Positions 29,856 through 41,832 of a DNA stretch of 64,000 bases are shown in pieces. Both the position numbers and the translations under genes were made by a program. The notes under the pieces were generated by a model. It was not told the origin of the DNA. It saw only the letters and a list, made by a program, of their open reading frames with translations, and did no database searches. Source of the DNA: Flectonema sp. DT1601 (Eukaryota > Euglenozoa > Diplonemea > Diplonemida > Diplonemidae); NCBI GenBank assembly GCA_964019425.1, contig OZ025830.1:248001-312000 (forward strand), in the 5' to 3' direction. How positions within the stretch are numbered: the first letter of the stretch is position 1; every line of letters begins with the position of its first letter.

Positions 29856-32800
29856 TCAATCAACAACTATAACAGGAGTTGGTGTGATGGAGGGGTCAGA
29901 CATGAAACTATCTCTCGAAATAGAATCCTGTTCTAACTCTTCATCTTCATGAAAACTATCTTTAGAATGTAAGCTGCATTGTGGTGAGAGTGGCGGTGCT
30001 GCACGAAAACTATCAATAGAATACAAATTGTGTAATGAATGATGCTCTGGTGTAGGAAAGCTATCTCTTGAATGAGAAGTATGATGGACTGATGGGAAAC
30101 TATCCCTCGAAGTTGAGATGTGGTGTTGCTCCATTAACTGCTCCGCAATAAGAGGTTGTTGTGGGAGGTGATGAGTGATAGGAAAACTATCTCTCGAATT
30201 GCTGTAATTCTGAGATAACTGTTTAGGTGTCGGGAAGCTGTCACGAGAAGTTGATGGTTCCTCATTATAATTATTACCGTGAGGACTGGATTCGTGAACT
30301 TTGAGAGAAAATCTGATGTTTTCCTGAAAGACAGAAATCTCGCAACGAGTATTGAATAATTCATATTGCCTGTCAAGCTCTTCCCTTGAGAAAGGATCTG
30401 AAAGACCGAAATTAGGAACAGCAGCAGCGAATGCCTCATCAATAAGAAGATGTCCGTGTTGTGCAACAGCCGATCGACTATGCAAATGCTGCCTCCAAAG
30501 CTCTAACGCCAACGACATTAGCAAACTACTTCCCTTTCCACCCCATTGATGGTACGGCAACTCTTCTTCCATTCGTGCTCGTAGCTTTTCTACTAATGTG
30601 TCGTTTGATTCTTTCTTTACATTTCTTTCTAAAAAGGTCTTCCATTCCTTCTTTCTCATCACCGTCACGTTTCCTTTCCTGTTGTTGTTTACTAATAGAA
30701 TGATGTCGTGAGTCTCTCTGTCTAACATTCTCATTATTTGATTACCAATTTTACCAAGAATATCATATTCACTATCACACAAGAGATACTTGTCAGAAGT
30801 GTCGTGGGTTAGTTTTCGTGAAGTAATGAGCGCAGGCAGAGGAATCTTCTTGAAAGAATATAAAACAGCGTTTTGACATTCATGGTGTGTTTGTTGCCAT
30901 GACTGGTTGATTATATCTTTAAAGTTCGGATTACAAGAAACGAGTAATGATCTAATCTTCTCCAACACTAATGATGAAAGACACCAATTCCTACTATTAC
31001 CAAAACTCTCCCATGTTGATAACCACAATGGAAATCCTTCTTCACTTGTTCGAATAGGAAGTAGAGCACCTGCGTCATGATGAGGTATGCGTAGTTCCTT
31101 CATGTAGTCATCGAACTTCATACTGAGTAGGTCTGTCAAAACAGGGGCTGCTTTAACTAATGTTGAAACAGCTGCATGAAGAAAAGCAACAATACAATCA
31201 CCATTCAGTTGTTTTGGTTCTAACCCAGGTTGTAATTCTCCAGTAGGTTTTCCCTGTACTGTCCCGACATCAATAACTGTTTCAAGACGAGGATCTTCAC
31301 TAAAGACTGAGACATCATCATCTTCATCATCGGATTCTGTTTTTAAGGATTTTTTATTGTTTTAAAGGGGGGCTCATAAAAAGGTAATAGTTGTAAGTTA
31401 TAAAACAATAAGCATACCAGTACAATCATCATCAACAGCACAAAGACGATCTAATATATTATCAGCGACTCCATTCTCCATACAAAATGGTGATCCCGAT
31501 AACGTGGTAGATGACCTCGAAGCCAACAATTCTTCACTTGTGACTCGACGTTTTGTTGGAGGAGTTTGAAATGGATTGCTGTTTGAACTCTCTGGAGAAC
31601 AACGCTTTATTGACGACATGATGTCGTTAATAATTTGAGGAGGTGTAGAGATGCTTGGTGAGTCACACGGTGAGTCACACGATTGATTAGAACGTCTTGG
31701 AGTCGATAAATTGATAGGCTGGTCGATGTCAGACTCTACATCGGATGCCGATGCAATGGTAGCAGCGGTAGTGTCGTCAGTTGCGTCACTACTGTCACTC
31801 ATATCATCATCATCGTCATCACTATCTGTAGAACTACTTGTTGTAGTAGTTGTTGTCGTATTATCACTGGTCACAGTCGATGATAACTTCGATTCCTGTG
31901 ATGATCTCAAGTGATTCTCATTCCCCCAAACTTCTATCTGATTTGGAGCCTTCGCCAATGCTCTGAACCGATTCCGATTTTGCTGTTTTTTTATTTTATA
32001 TTTACATTAGTTTTACTTTGTTCAAACCTCCACCAAGATAATACATACATTCATTCTCTGAATCATTTGTTGCTTTGGTTGTACACGAAGCTTACTAGGA
32101 ACAGCATGAGGGATTCTTTTTGTTATATCTTCCTTTTGTTTTACTAACGAATATGTTGTTTCTTTAGCTGCGTTGATCCTCTTCTCGGCAAGCTGACGAG
32201 AGGAAACTATTTCTCCAGTGGCTGAGTCTTCCCACTCAAAGATATATTCAGGAGTATAACCCCCGCCTTCACTTCTACGAAGGATCTGTTGTTGTTTTTA
32301 ATTGTTGAGATTGAAAAAAAAGATGTTTTTTTTTTTTTTTTTTTTTTTTTTCATATTGAAATTACTACAAACCTTGTATCCCACGAGATTACGAAGTGCC
32401 TCTTCTATTTGCTTTTTTGGTATTTCAGACTCTCCGCAGTTTTTACGACGTTCCTGTACACGTTTCACAATGACGGATTCTGGGACAGAGTGACTGGTTT
32501 TGCCGAGGTCACCACGGAGAGACCAGAGGACTTCTTCTTTTGGACATGCAGTACTAGGTTGTTCTATTAACAAAGTGAGGGTATCTGTGAATGACTTTGC
32601 AGGAAAGAGAGAATAGTTTGATATTGTGTTAGCGAGGAACCCATTCAATGATTTTAGTGAGTCCGCACTCTGCTTATCAAGACCAGTACTCAATAAACCG
32701 CAGGTATCAAACTCAAAATATTGACTAGAACAAGCATTACACCAAGCTCTTATGAAATATTTTTGAAAAGTTAAAACATCATTTTGTTTTGATATTATTT

Positions 32801-33681
32801 CAGAAAGATTAACTAAGAATTGATGTCTAACTGAAACAAAGTCCTTCGATGGGTTCACGACATCCTTCGAATCATAAATAGGTGAGTGCATTACATTACC
32901 ACAAAGATGATGATCTGCGTCGATTGTTGCCGCATGAATCCACGAATCAAGAAGAGATAAACTTTTACTTGCCAAAGGTTTCTTTAATGATTCTAATAAT
33001 TGAGGTGATGGTGTGAGTGGTAAGTAAGGATCAAACAAACCAAAACAAACCGCCGCATGAAGACCCTCACTCGATAGCCCACTCGACATTAAATCAACTG
33101 AAAAGTTTAAAATTAATCTTCCGTGAATCAATCTCTCAATATGTGTCGATATCTTATCAGTGATTATCATGACTGAGAAGTTTCTTTGGTTGGAATCTCC
33201 ATTCATTTCTCTGATTTGGTTTTTTTTTTTTAGTTTATATATTTGTGAGATTACTTTATTATAAAACAAAAAAAATAATAACATACACGTCCCCATCATT
33301 ATGTTCTTTTCTCTGGCAAATAGTATCTAATTTTCTAAGTAAAGAGTGAATTGCGATTGTGTCAGTTTGGGTTAGCGCAGGTAAGACTAAGATAGTTTTT
33401 TTATGAGAATCGTATCCCTTCAAACCTGAAAGAAAGTCTTCCACGTCAGTAACAAGATCTAAATCACTATCAGAGACGTTTACAACGTCGCTCGATACTA
33501 TTGGCATTCCCGCTATGATACCGACCCTGATCGGACTTCCCCATCCTTCTGCTGTGTACTTGTTTGCGAATTCGTGTACTAGCTTTCCTGCAGGCCGCAT
33601 GTATTCTTTTGCTGATTCGCGTACCATTCTTCGATACCACATGTTAACATATGTTTCAGTTGGTATTTCATGCTCAACCAT
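29856..33681 (-). CDS. Five-exon 1171-aa protein of unknown family with SxDSF repeats
   Basis: Exons 33287-33681, 32373-33210, 32049-32285, 31418-31982 and 29856-31336 join in frame (3516 bases). Introns are 66-87 bases with donors GTATGT, GTTTGT, GTATGT, GTATGC. Residues 1-510 look globular, with a possible winged-helix end (ESVIVKRVQERRKNCGESEI). The segment from exon 4 is disordered (Thr/Ser/Asp runs). A second folded region (about 690-1000) includes KQLNGDCIVAFLHAAVSTLV and QWGGKGSSLLMSLALELWR. The last 130 residues carry seven S-x-D-S-F motifs, mostly SRDSFP. The ATG at 33681 lies about 20 bases after TTTGTTTAAACAG. No named domain recognised; the tail suggests a multivalent docking or phosphorylation region. 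Confidence 0.8.
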
Positions 33682-33921
33682 TTAAAACCTTAAGTAGGTT
33701 ACCTGTTTAAACAAAAAATTACCTAACCAAACAACAACAGTAATTTCAACCAATTTCACATTGTATTTTTCATTTTATTTTGTCCTATAAATAAAAAGGT
33801 ATAACCATACTAAGTCCATACCAATAAAAGTATAAATCAGTCATTACTCATTAGAGCAGTGTTCGGATGCAGTGATCTGGTACAGGGATTGATTTATAGT
33901 AATAAATATAAATTGTTAAAT

Positions 33922-35324
33922 CTAAGAAGAGCCAACAGCCTTAGTGATGACATCAATTGGAAGTGAGTCATAAAAAGAATCTTTCTGTCTTAAAGAATCG
34001 AATATGTTAGATAGTTGTTGTGCATTTGAGAGAAGTTGGATATCAGAGTCGTGACGACCGACAAGTTGAACTGCAAGGGGAAGACCTGATTTTAACATCG
34101 TGTTTACCGGAATAGTCACAACTGGATTGCCAGATAGTACAAACGGATCACTAAAGCTTCCCGTCGTAGTCTCTTCTGTCGTGTCAGTAAACTCACGTGA
34201 TGATGATGGCGTAACAATGATGTCAAGTTGATTTTGTTCCATAAAATTTTTCATATAATGAACCCACCTCTTCATAAAGAATAAAGCTACTTGTTGAGCT
34301 GGGGCTTGGTATGTACACCGAAACGGAAAATCACCAGCAACAGCTTCGTTGTCATACATAGCATTACAGAGCAGAGTTGTGTAATGAACTCTGAATTCAT
34401 TTATATCCATAAACATTGATTGTTCAATTTCTCGTACATCTGCTACGTCAGAATTATTGATGTCTTCCCAGAAAGTTTCAATTTCTTTCCCAGCTGAGAA
34501 ACCGTGTCCTCCCCATAGTCGTAGCACTCCAATTCTCATTTTTTTATTCGCAGATGGTGGTTTTTGTGTACCGAAATTATCCACATAACATTCTTCAACC
34601 AGGTGATGGATATCTGAGGCAGTTCGTCCAGTGATTCCGACGGTGTCAAGATGCTCTGATGTGACCCAAGTATCCTCCAATGGGATAGATAAACGAGAAG
34701 ATACATAACCAGTTGTACCTGTGTTGATTATTATCATTTTTTTTAGTCTTTTTTTTTCAAAAGAAATCTCAATTGACGTAAGAAAAGATTTCGTCACAAA
34801 CCTGATCGAGCACAACTTTGCGCAACACATCCAGATCTGTTTATTTCAACTGAGTAATCGCACAGACCAAGTGATACAGCAACTGGTCCTCCAAGAACAG
34901 ATTGATTATTTATATTAAAAGGAGAGGCAATAGGAGAACCCTCAGGGTTTATATGCCAGCCGTAAGGAGTAATACGAGACTTAGCAATAATAGATGCTCC
35001 ATTATTACGAATTGAGGATATGAATGAGGGTTCTGTTAACACTTCAGAATCAGTAGCGCAATGGCTGTGTCCATAACCTGTTATGAAACCTTTTACATTT
35101 ATACGGTCACTGACAGCTACAACAGATCCTGCTAAGGAACTGCCTTCGTTGTCAGACTCCCACACATCAGTACCTTTTTTTGAACTCGCCAAAGTCTGAA
35201 ATGTTCCCTCAAGTAGATTTCTTCTTTCCTCCATTAATGATAATCTCCCTAAACAATGTCCTCTCATTGAGGTACATGTCGATGCGATTTCTTTAACGGG
35301 AATAGCAACTCTTGTGGACGGCAT
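33922..35324 (-). CDS. Amidase-signature-fold protein lacking the catalytic triad
   Basis: 439 aa from exons 34802-35324 and 33922-34718 (83-base intron, GTTTGT...CACAG, in frame). The fold is recognisable: VAVSDRINVKGF, then IIAKSRITPYGW, SVLGGPVAVSLGLCDYSVEI, RSGCVAQSCARSG, and near the end LSGNPVVTIPVNTMLKSGLP followed by LAVQLVGRHDSD. In active family members the first motif is V-K-D-N-I with the catalytic Lys; here it is V-S-D-R-I. The GGSSGGS loop with the cis-Ser is reduced to GGP, and the nucleophile motif GGS(I/V)R reads SGCVA. All three catalytic residues are therefore absent or replaced. It is a likely pseudoenzyme, comparable in principle to the non-catalytic amidase domain of Toc64. 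The ATG at 35324 lies 15 bases after ATTTAACTTCAG. Confidence 0.8.
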
Positions 35325-36270
35325 GTTGAATGGTGGTACTGAAGTTAAATATTAGTTGATCCATAAAACTACTCAAAAGAAAAATAGATAAGTTACCGCA
35401 GACAGAATACTTCTTGAAGGCTCTTCGCTTTACTTTTTCATTCTGCTTCTATTTTTTTTTTTTTTTTTTCTTCCACACAGGTGACAAATCAGTCAAATAG
35501 ACGAAAAACAAAACAAACCAAATGAAGGGGAAATATAGGGAACGACCGACTCTCAAAAGCCTTTTTTTTCCAACTTAAAAGGATACATAAAGTGTACATC
35601 ACCATCGCACAAGACTACCCCTGGGGTATCCTGGGGTGTGGCAAAAAAAGGTACAACAAGTAACATAAGCAGGAGACAATAAGTAGCCTAAACGTGGGTG
35701 TATTTATTTTTTTATTTCTTTTTCTTTTTTTTTCGTTCTCCTTGACGCAAAATTGAAAACCTATGCAAAGTGGAAGTCAGGTTCACTTCATTGCACAAAC
35801 AAAAGAATTTTCAAAGTCTGTATACAGGTTTTTATTCCCTTCGGAGAGAAACACAAAACGCAGGGAAATAGTTTACAACTAAGTTAGAAAGTACGCAAGT
35901 ATGGGTCTCCTTTGGATTTATGTGTTTCGCTTGATCAGACCCGTACCTCCACACTATTGAGGGAAACACAGTAATGTTGCTTATAGAAGTCGCACGCTTG
36001 CATTTATTAAATAAATACAAAAAACGCAGTTCGGTTTCGTTGCTACTTCTGTTAATAAAATTTGGCGGGGAAAATAAAAAACTGAAATGGAACACCAAAA
36101 AAAAAAAAAAAAAAGAAATTTCATTAAAAAAAATTGCGAGGAGTAGTTCGTTATCTACAGCTGGAATATGTGCGAATCAGGGTCGGGTGTGTATTTTTTT
36201 CTTACGAAAACATCTGTTCGATTATATTAACACACCAGAACCGAATGACAATAGTACGTTTGGGACCATC
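35325..36270. other. Intergenic, nothing recognised
   Basis: About 950 bases with T-rich tracts (35451-35470, 35700-35735) and an A-run at 36097-36114. Possible minus-strand open stretches are not protein-like. This is the 5' flank of the amidase-like gene and the 3' flank of the LSD1-type zinc-finger gene. Confidence 0.5.
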
Positions 36271-39200
36271 TTAGGACTTTCCCTGGCTTGGGGAAGCCCG
36301 TGGAGCTTTTTCCTCAGGTTCTGGTCCGTCCGATACCTTAGTACCGACAGATACACTAGCAACGAGTTTTCCGTTTACAAGTGTCGGTGGGTTGTGGACA
36401 TAAACCATGCATTTCTGCTCCGGCGGTCGACGTGGTTCTTCTGGCCGCTGCGGTGGCTGAGCCTGTTGCTGCGGCTGAGCATGTTGCTGCGCAGGTTGTG
36501 GTCGCTGACCAGCTCTTGGTACTCTCATTACGAGTCTACAACATGGACAAAGAGCAAGCGCCTGATTGTGTTTTTTTTTATTTCAGGACCACCTACAACA
36601 AGATGCTAAAGAAAACAATGATAACAAATCATACAGTATGCATTGGTAACAACAGTGGTGTGTGACAGTTATTACATTGAATTCGCACCTGTCTAACTAC
36701 TGTCACAACTTCACAGATTGGACAACGTACTGATGGGGCTCCCTGTGTTATGTTTATATTCTCTAATTAGTAATCACGTAAAGCAACATTCGTACATTTC
36801 CAAAAGATCCGAACAGAACCAACTTAGAACTGCTAGAAACGAATGTGACAAGTTAACGAAATAGCGAAAACAGAAATAAGACACTCTAAATGTAAAGACG
36901 TGACATCTCAAAGTCTCAACTTCTGCCATTACCACAAGCCGATTAACAAACAGCAGGTGGGTACATTTGAAGTTTCAGGGATATCAGAGTGGTTCATGGT
37001 ATGTTAATATATCAGGTGTGTGCTTACAACAAACAGGAACAGAGAAAGCAGAACAACTGCCGGCACTTTGAAAGAGACCACAGCTCAAAGTCTCAACTTC
37101 TGCCATTACCACAAGCCGATTAACAAACAGCAAGTGGGTACATTTGAAGTTTCAGGGAAAGCTGAGAATAATCTTCCATGGGTTCTCCCATGATGAACTG
37201 ATGGAATGCAATTCGTCATGGAATTTACCCATGGGTTTGGTTTGTCAGGTTGGTTGGTTTCCCATCTGCACACAACACTACGATCACGAAATAGTTTTAT
37301 TAACCACATATGACACTCAATGCTGACAGGTGATTGATGAGGAGAATGAAATCAGAGTTAGCAGAGTTCAGTTGACATCTCAAAGTCTCAACTTCTGCCA
37401 TTACCACAAGCTGATTAACAAACAGCAGGTGGGTACATTTGAAGTTTCAGGGATATCAGAGTGGTTCATGGTATGTTAATATATCAGGTGTGTGCTTACA
37501 ACAAACAGGAACAGAGAAAGCAGAACAACTGTCGGCACTTTGAAAGAGACCACAGCTCAAAGTCTCAACTTCTGCCATTACCACAAGCCGATTAACAAAC
37601 AGCAGGTGGGTACATTTGAAGTTTCAGGGAAGGCGTGAGAATAATCTTCCATGGGTTCTCCCATGATGAACTGATGGAATGCAATTCGTCATGGAATTTA
37701 CCCATGGGTTTAGTTTGTCAGGTTGGTTGGTTTCCCATCTGCACACAACACCACCACGATCACGAAATAGTTTTATTAACCACATATGACACTCAATGCT
37801 GACAGGTGATTGATGAGGAGAATGAAATCAGAGTTAGCAGAGTTCAGTTGACATCTCAAAGTCTCAACTTCTGCCATTACCACAAGCTGATTAACAAACA
37901 GCAGGTGGGTACATTTGAAGTTTCAGGGATATCAGAGTGGTTCATGGTATGTTAATATATCAGGTGTGTGCTTACAACAAACAGGAACAGAGAAAGCAGA
38001 ACAACTGTCGGCACTTTGAAAGAGACCACAGCTCAAAGTCTCAACTTCTGCCATTACCACAAGCCGATTAACAAACAGCAGGTGGGTACATTTGAAGTTT
38101 CAGGGAAGGCTGAGAATAATCTTCCATGGGTTCTCCCATGATGAACTGATGGAATGCAATTCGTCATGGAATTTACCCATGGGTTTGGTTTGTCAGGTTG
38201 GTTGGTTTCCCATCTGCACACAACACTACGATCACGAAATAGTTTTATTAACCACATATGACACTCAATGCTGACAGGTGATTGATGAGGAGAATGAAAT
38301 CAGAGTTAGCAGAGTTCAGTTGACATCTCAAAGTCTCAACTTCTGCCATTACCACAAGCTGATTAACAAACAGCAGGTGGGTACATTTGAAGTTTCAGGG
38401 ATATCAGAGTGGTTCATGGTATGTTAATATATCAGGTGTGTGCTTACAACAAACAGGAACAGAGAAAGCAGAACAACTGTCGGCACTTTGAAAGAGACCA
38501 CAGCTCAAAGTCTCAACTTCTGCCATTACCACAAGCCGATTAACAAACAGCAGGTGGGTACATTTGAAGTTTCAGGGAAGGCTGAGAATAATCTTCCATG
38601 GGTTCTCCCATGATGAACTGATGAAATGCAATTCGTCATGGAATTTACCCATGGGTTTGGTTTGTCAGGTTGGTTGGTTTCCCATCTGTACAACACTACG
38701 ATCACGAAATAGTTTTATTAACCACATATGACACTCAATGCTGACAAGTGATTGATGAGGAGAATGAAATCAGAGTTAGCAGAGTTCAGTTGACATCTCA
38801 AAGTCTCAACTTCTGCCATTACCACAAGCTGATTAACAAACAGCAGGTGGGTACATTTGAAGTTTCAGGGATATCAGAGTGGTTCATGGTATGTTAATAT
38901 ATCAGGTGTGTGCTTACAACAGAGAAAGCAGAACAACTGTCGGCACTTTGAAAGAGACCACAGCTCAAAGTCTCAACTTCTGCCATTACCACAAGCCGAT
39001 TAACAAACAGCAGGTGGGTACATTTGAAGTTTCAGGGAAGGCTGAGAATAATCTTCCATGGGTTCTCCCATGATGAACTGATGGAATGCAATTCGTCATG
39101 GAATTTACCCATGGGTTTGGTTTGTCAGGTTGGTTGGTTTCCCATCTGTACAACACTACGATCACGAAATAGTTTTATTAACCACATATGACACTCAATG

Positions 39201-39684
39201 CTGACAAGTGATTGATGAGGAGAATGAAATCAGAGTTAGCAGAGTTCAGTTGACATCTCAAAGTCTCAACTTCTGCCATTACCACAAGCTGATTAACAAA
39301 CAGCAGGTGGGTACATTTGAAGTTTCAGGGATATCAGAGTGGTTCATGGTATGTTAATATATCAGGTGTGTGCTTACAACAGAGAAAGCAGAACAACTGT
39401 CGGCACTTTGAAAGAGACCACAGCTCAAAGTCTCAACTTCTGCCATTACCACAAGCTGATTAACAAACAGCAGGTGGGTACATTTGAAGTTTCCATGTGT
39501 AGATCTCCAACAGTCCATACATACATGCAGTAACATAAAGTGAAATCAGAGTTGGCAGAGTGATTGGGTTTGAGATATAGATTATCAGCAGTAAGATAGA
39601 AACATAAATACATACCACAGGATACGCTAAAGTTGTTGTACATCCATTGCACACAACATGGTGAGGACTCGCTGCAGCAGACAT
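36271..39684 (-). CDS. LSD1-type zinc-finger protein with a satellite-filled intron
   Basis: 155 aa from exons 39616-39684, 36635-36742 and 36271-36561. Intron 1 is 2873 bases and contains the satellite; intron 2 is 73 bases. Donors are GTATGT and GTATGA; acceptors ACACAG and AATCAG; both junctions are phase 0. The joined protein starts MSAAASPHHVVCNGCTTTLA, continues YPVGAPSVRCPICEVV, then IQCNNCHTPLLLPMH and LCPCCRLVMRV. This gives four CxxC pairs forming overlapping LSD1-type fingers (C-x2-C...YP-x-GA-x-x-V-x-C-x2-C). A Gln/Pro-rich linker and a short conserved-looking tail (CMVYVHNPPTLVNGKLVASV) follow. LSD1-type fingers occur in plant cell-death regulators, metacaspases and protist proteins. 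The junction restores the finger exactly, which strongly supports the long intron. Confidence 0.85.
36902..39490. repeat. Tandem satellite, ~470-bp unit, about 5.5 copies
   Basis: Units start at 36902, 37374, 37850, 38322, 38792 and 39252, giving periods of 472, 476, 472, 470 and 460; the last unit is partial. Each unit contains two copies of an approximately 80-base module (CTCAAAGTCTCAACTTCTGC onwards) that differ by a diagnostic T/C (AGCTGATTAAC versus AGCCGATTAAC). One inter-module spacer is about 100 bases. The other is about 215 bases and carries the hairpin CATGGG-TTCT-CCCATG. The array lies wholly within intron 1 of the LSD1-type gene. Units differ by only a few bases, so expansion or homogenisation is recent. 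Confidence 0.95.
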
Positions 39685-40151
39685 TGTTGTTACAGGGAAT
39701 GGGTTTTTCTAATCCGAAATTAATCATAAAAATAAATAAAACAACACACAATAATATAACAACGCACCTCCTCATTTCATCACACCTGACACAAATTAAT
39801 AAAAACTAGAACGAATTAGACACCGTAAGATACCAATATTAGTACTTCCTAGTAACCGCTACCCTGACTAAGTACGATTCTATTGTTGTTGTTATTAGTA
39901 CCTGATAATTGAATTTAGTTATTTATTTTATATTTAGTAGCCAACGCTGAATGCAAACAATTTTTCACTCCGAAGGAAATTGCCAACTCCTTTACGTCGG
40001 TGGGCTGTTTATGTTCGTGTGCCCATCTTTCTTTTTTTTATGTTTCTGTTTATTGCAGTCCTACTTAAAGGCTTTTTCGGTATCGCGCTTTTTTTTTTTT
40101 TTTTTTTTTTTTTTAATGGTGTTTTCAAATCGAACTAGCTAGTAAATGTGT

Positions 40152-40433
40152 TTAGCACTTACCGAAGGAGTCCTTACGGACCATCCACTGACCATCAGAG
40201 CCGTCCAACTTCATGGTGAACGTTCCCTTGAAGTTTGGACCACCTCCAGCAATGTTACCGTCGACTTCGAGAGTCCACAAGTCACTTCCTGGCTGCTGGG
40301 TGGCTGAGATCTTTGAGTATCCAATGTTCTTCTTGTCAGCGATCTTGTATCCCAACTCAGCATCGCTGTACTTCATCAACCAGTTGTCGAGGGAGTTGGT
40401 CATCTCCTCCTGGCGCTTCTGTTGGTCAGACAT
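40152..40433 (-). CDS. Tandem array gene, copy 1 (93-aa protein)
   Basis: First of five copies on the same strand, about 0.7-0.8 kb apart. The protein has an amphipathic N-terminal helix (MTNSLDNWLMKYSDAELGYK) and then short strands rich in Gly (LEVDGNIAGGGPNFKGTFTM) ending RKDSFGKC. It is small, soluble and lacks a signal peptide; a helix-plus-sheet fold like cystatin or NTF2-like proteins is imaginable, but I recognise no family. The 5' leader (TTCTTACCTTAACACCCTC to the ATG) is shared by the copies and begins right after the acceptor CAG at 40461-40463. The last codons read GGT AAG TGC TAA. GTAAGT could be a splice donor, but other introns here use GTATG/GTTTG and no shared downstream exon exists, so I take TAA as the true stop. 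Confidence 0.85.
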   Translation of the reverse strand: MSDQQKRQEEMTNSLDNWLMKYSDAELGYKIADKKNIGYSKISATQQPGSDLWTLEVDGNIAGGGPNFKGTFTMKLDGSDGQWMVRKDSFGKC

Positions 40434-40858
40434 TTTGTAAAGAGGGTGTTAAGGTAAGAACTGATAAGAAATATTTTATTGGATTACAACCCAGAACTGA
40501 ACAATCTTGTTCGCATCCCCCTTTTGTACAACTTCATTAAAAGAGAAGTGATCACCTGCGACATTAGACGAGTTGACTGTAAAGAACTATTTTATAATAA
40601 TTGTCAAACATCATAAGACACTTACCACCAGTAAGAACTCAACACAGTCAGGTAGACCACGATGAATATAAACTATACTTCAGGAACCTCATTAAAGGAC
40701 TGCTGAGTTGTATTTCTTTTCTTTTATTATCTTGTCCCCAATGCTTTGTCCTAACGGGGGAGGGTGGACACTCGCCCGAAGAATAGCATTGGGATACCCC
40801 ATTCCTTTTTTTTCTTTTTTCTTTTTTCTTGTTTTTTCGTGCGGTTTTGCCCATATGC

Positions 40859-41140
40859 TTAGCACTTACCGAAGGAGTCCTTACGGACCATCCACTGACC
40901 ATCAGTGCTGTCTAACTTCATGGTGAACGTTCCCTTGAAGTTTGGACCACCTCCAGCAATGTTACCGTCGACTTCGAGAGTCCACAAGTCACTTCCTGGC
41001 TGCTGGGTGGCTGAGATCTTTGAGTATCCAATGTTCTTCTTGTCAGCGATCTTGTATCCCAACTCAGCATCGCTGTACTTCATCAACCAGTTGTCGAGGG
41101 AGTTGGTCATCTCCTCCTGGCGCTTCTGTTGGTCAGACAT
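40859..41140 (-). CDS. Tandem array gene, copy 2
   Basis: Same 93-aa protein with two replacements near the end (Leu-Asp-Gly-Ser-Asp-Gly becomes Leu-Asp-Ser-Thr-Asp-Gly) plus one silent Leu-codon change beside them. All three changes lie within about ten bases, compatible with one conversion or mutation patch. The leader is shortened (TTCTTTTAACACTCTC) and starts after the acceptor ATTCTAATCAG. Sequence beyond the stop is unrelated to other copies. Confidence 0.85.
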   Translation of the reverse strand: MSDQQKRQEEMTNSLDNWLMKYSDAELGYKIADKKNIGYSKISATQQPGSDLWTLEVDGNIAGGGPNFKGTFTMKLDSTDGQWMVRKDSFGKC

Positions 41141-41550
41141 TTTGTAAAGAGAGTGTTAAAAGAACTGATTAGAATGGAAACATAAAAACAGAGAGAACAA
41201 ATACAAGTCAGAGTCTGACTCCATTGTGACGTTCGAATAATGGAACCTAAAAGGAATATTATTTAATTGATTTAAGTATCAAAATAACATTCAAACAGCA
41301 CACTGTTTAGCAGACAACATGTTGAAGTGTACCCGCACAACAATTGCATTCTTCATTCTTATATTCCGCAACGCGCGGCGATGAGTTTTTGGAAGCGGTA
41401 ACATTAGCCACCGCTCTGCTGTGCCCAAGGTACTCCCTTTTTTAATCTTTTCTTTCCCGTTTTTTTTTTTTTCTTTTTGTACGCCGTTGCCTAGCAAAAG
41501 GGACGAACGTAGTTTAAAGCTCTTGTAATAAGCTAAAGTAAGTTGTGCGC

Positions 41551-41832
41551 TTAGCACTTACCGAAGGAGTCCTTACGGACCATCCACTGACCATCAGAGC
41601 CGTCCAACTTCATGGTGAACGTTCCCTTGAAGTTTGGACCACCTCCAGCAATGTTACCGTCGACTTCGAGAGTCCACAAGTCACTTCCTGGCTGTTGGGT
41701 GGCTGAGATCTTCGAGTATCCAATGTTCTTCTTGTCAGCGATCTTGTATCCCAACTCAGCATCGCTGTACTTCATCAACCAGTTGTCGAGGGAGTTGGTC
41801 ATCTCCTCCTGGCGCTTCTGTTGGTCAGACAT
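41551..41832 (-). CDS. Tandem array gene, copy 3
   Basis: The protein is identical to copy 1. Two silent differences from copies 1 and 4 (a Gln codon CAA and a Ser codon TCG) are shared with copy 5, although copy 4 lies between them. This points to gene conversion or unequal exchange. The leader starts after the acceptor TCGTTCTCATCAG. Confidence 0.85.
   Translation of the reverse strand: MSDQQKRQEEMTNSLDNWLMKYSDAELGYKIADKKNIGYSKISATQQPGSDLWTLEVDGNIAGGGPNFKGTFTMKLDGSDGQWMVRKDSFGKC

Noticed and set aside
37106-39533. Short ORFs repeated in the satellite units, both strands
   Set aside because: They recur only because the DNA repeats, are broken between units in ways not respecting a frame, and lie within a spliced intron.
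39446-39775. Secreted Cys-rich protein starting MRRCVVILLCVVLFIF
   Set aside because: The hydrophobic start is the pyrimidine-rich region upstream of the LSD1-type gene, and the Cys part is the wrong frame of its exon 1. The alternative frame gives a zinc finger that continues perfectly into later exons.
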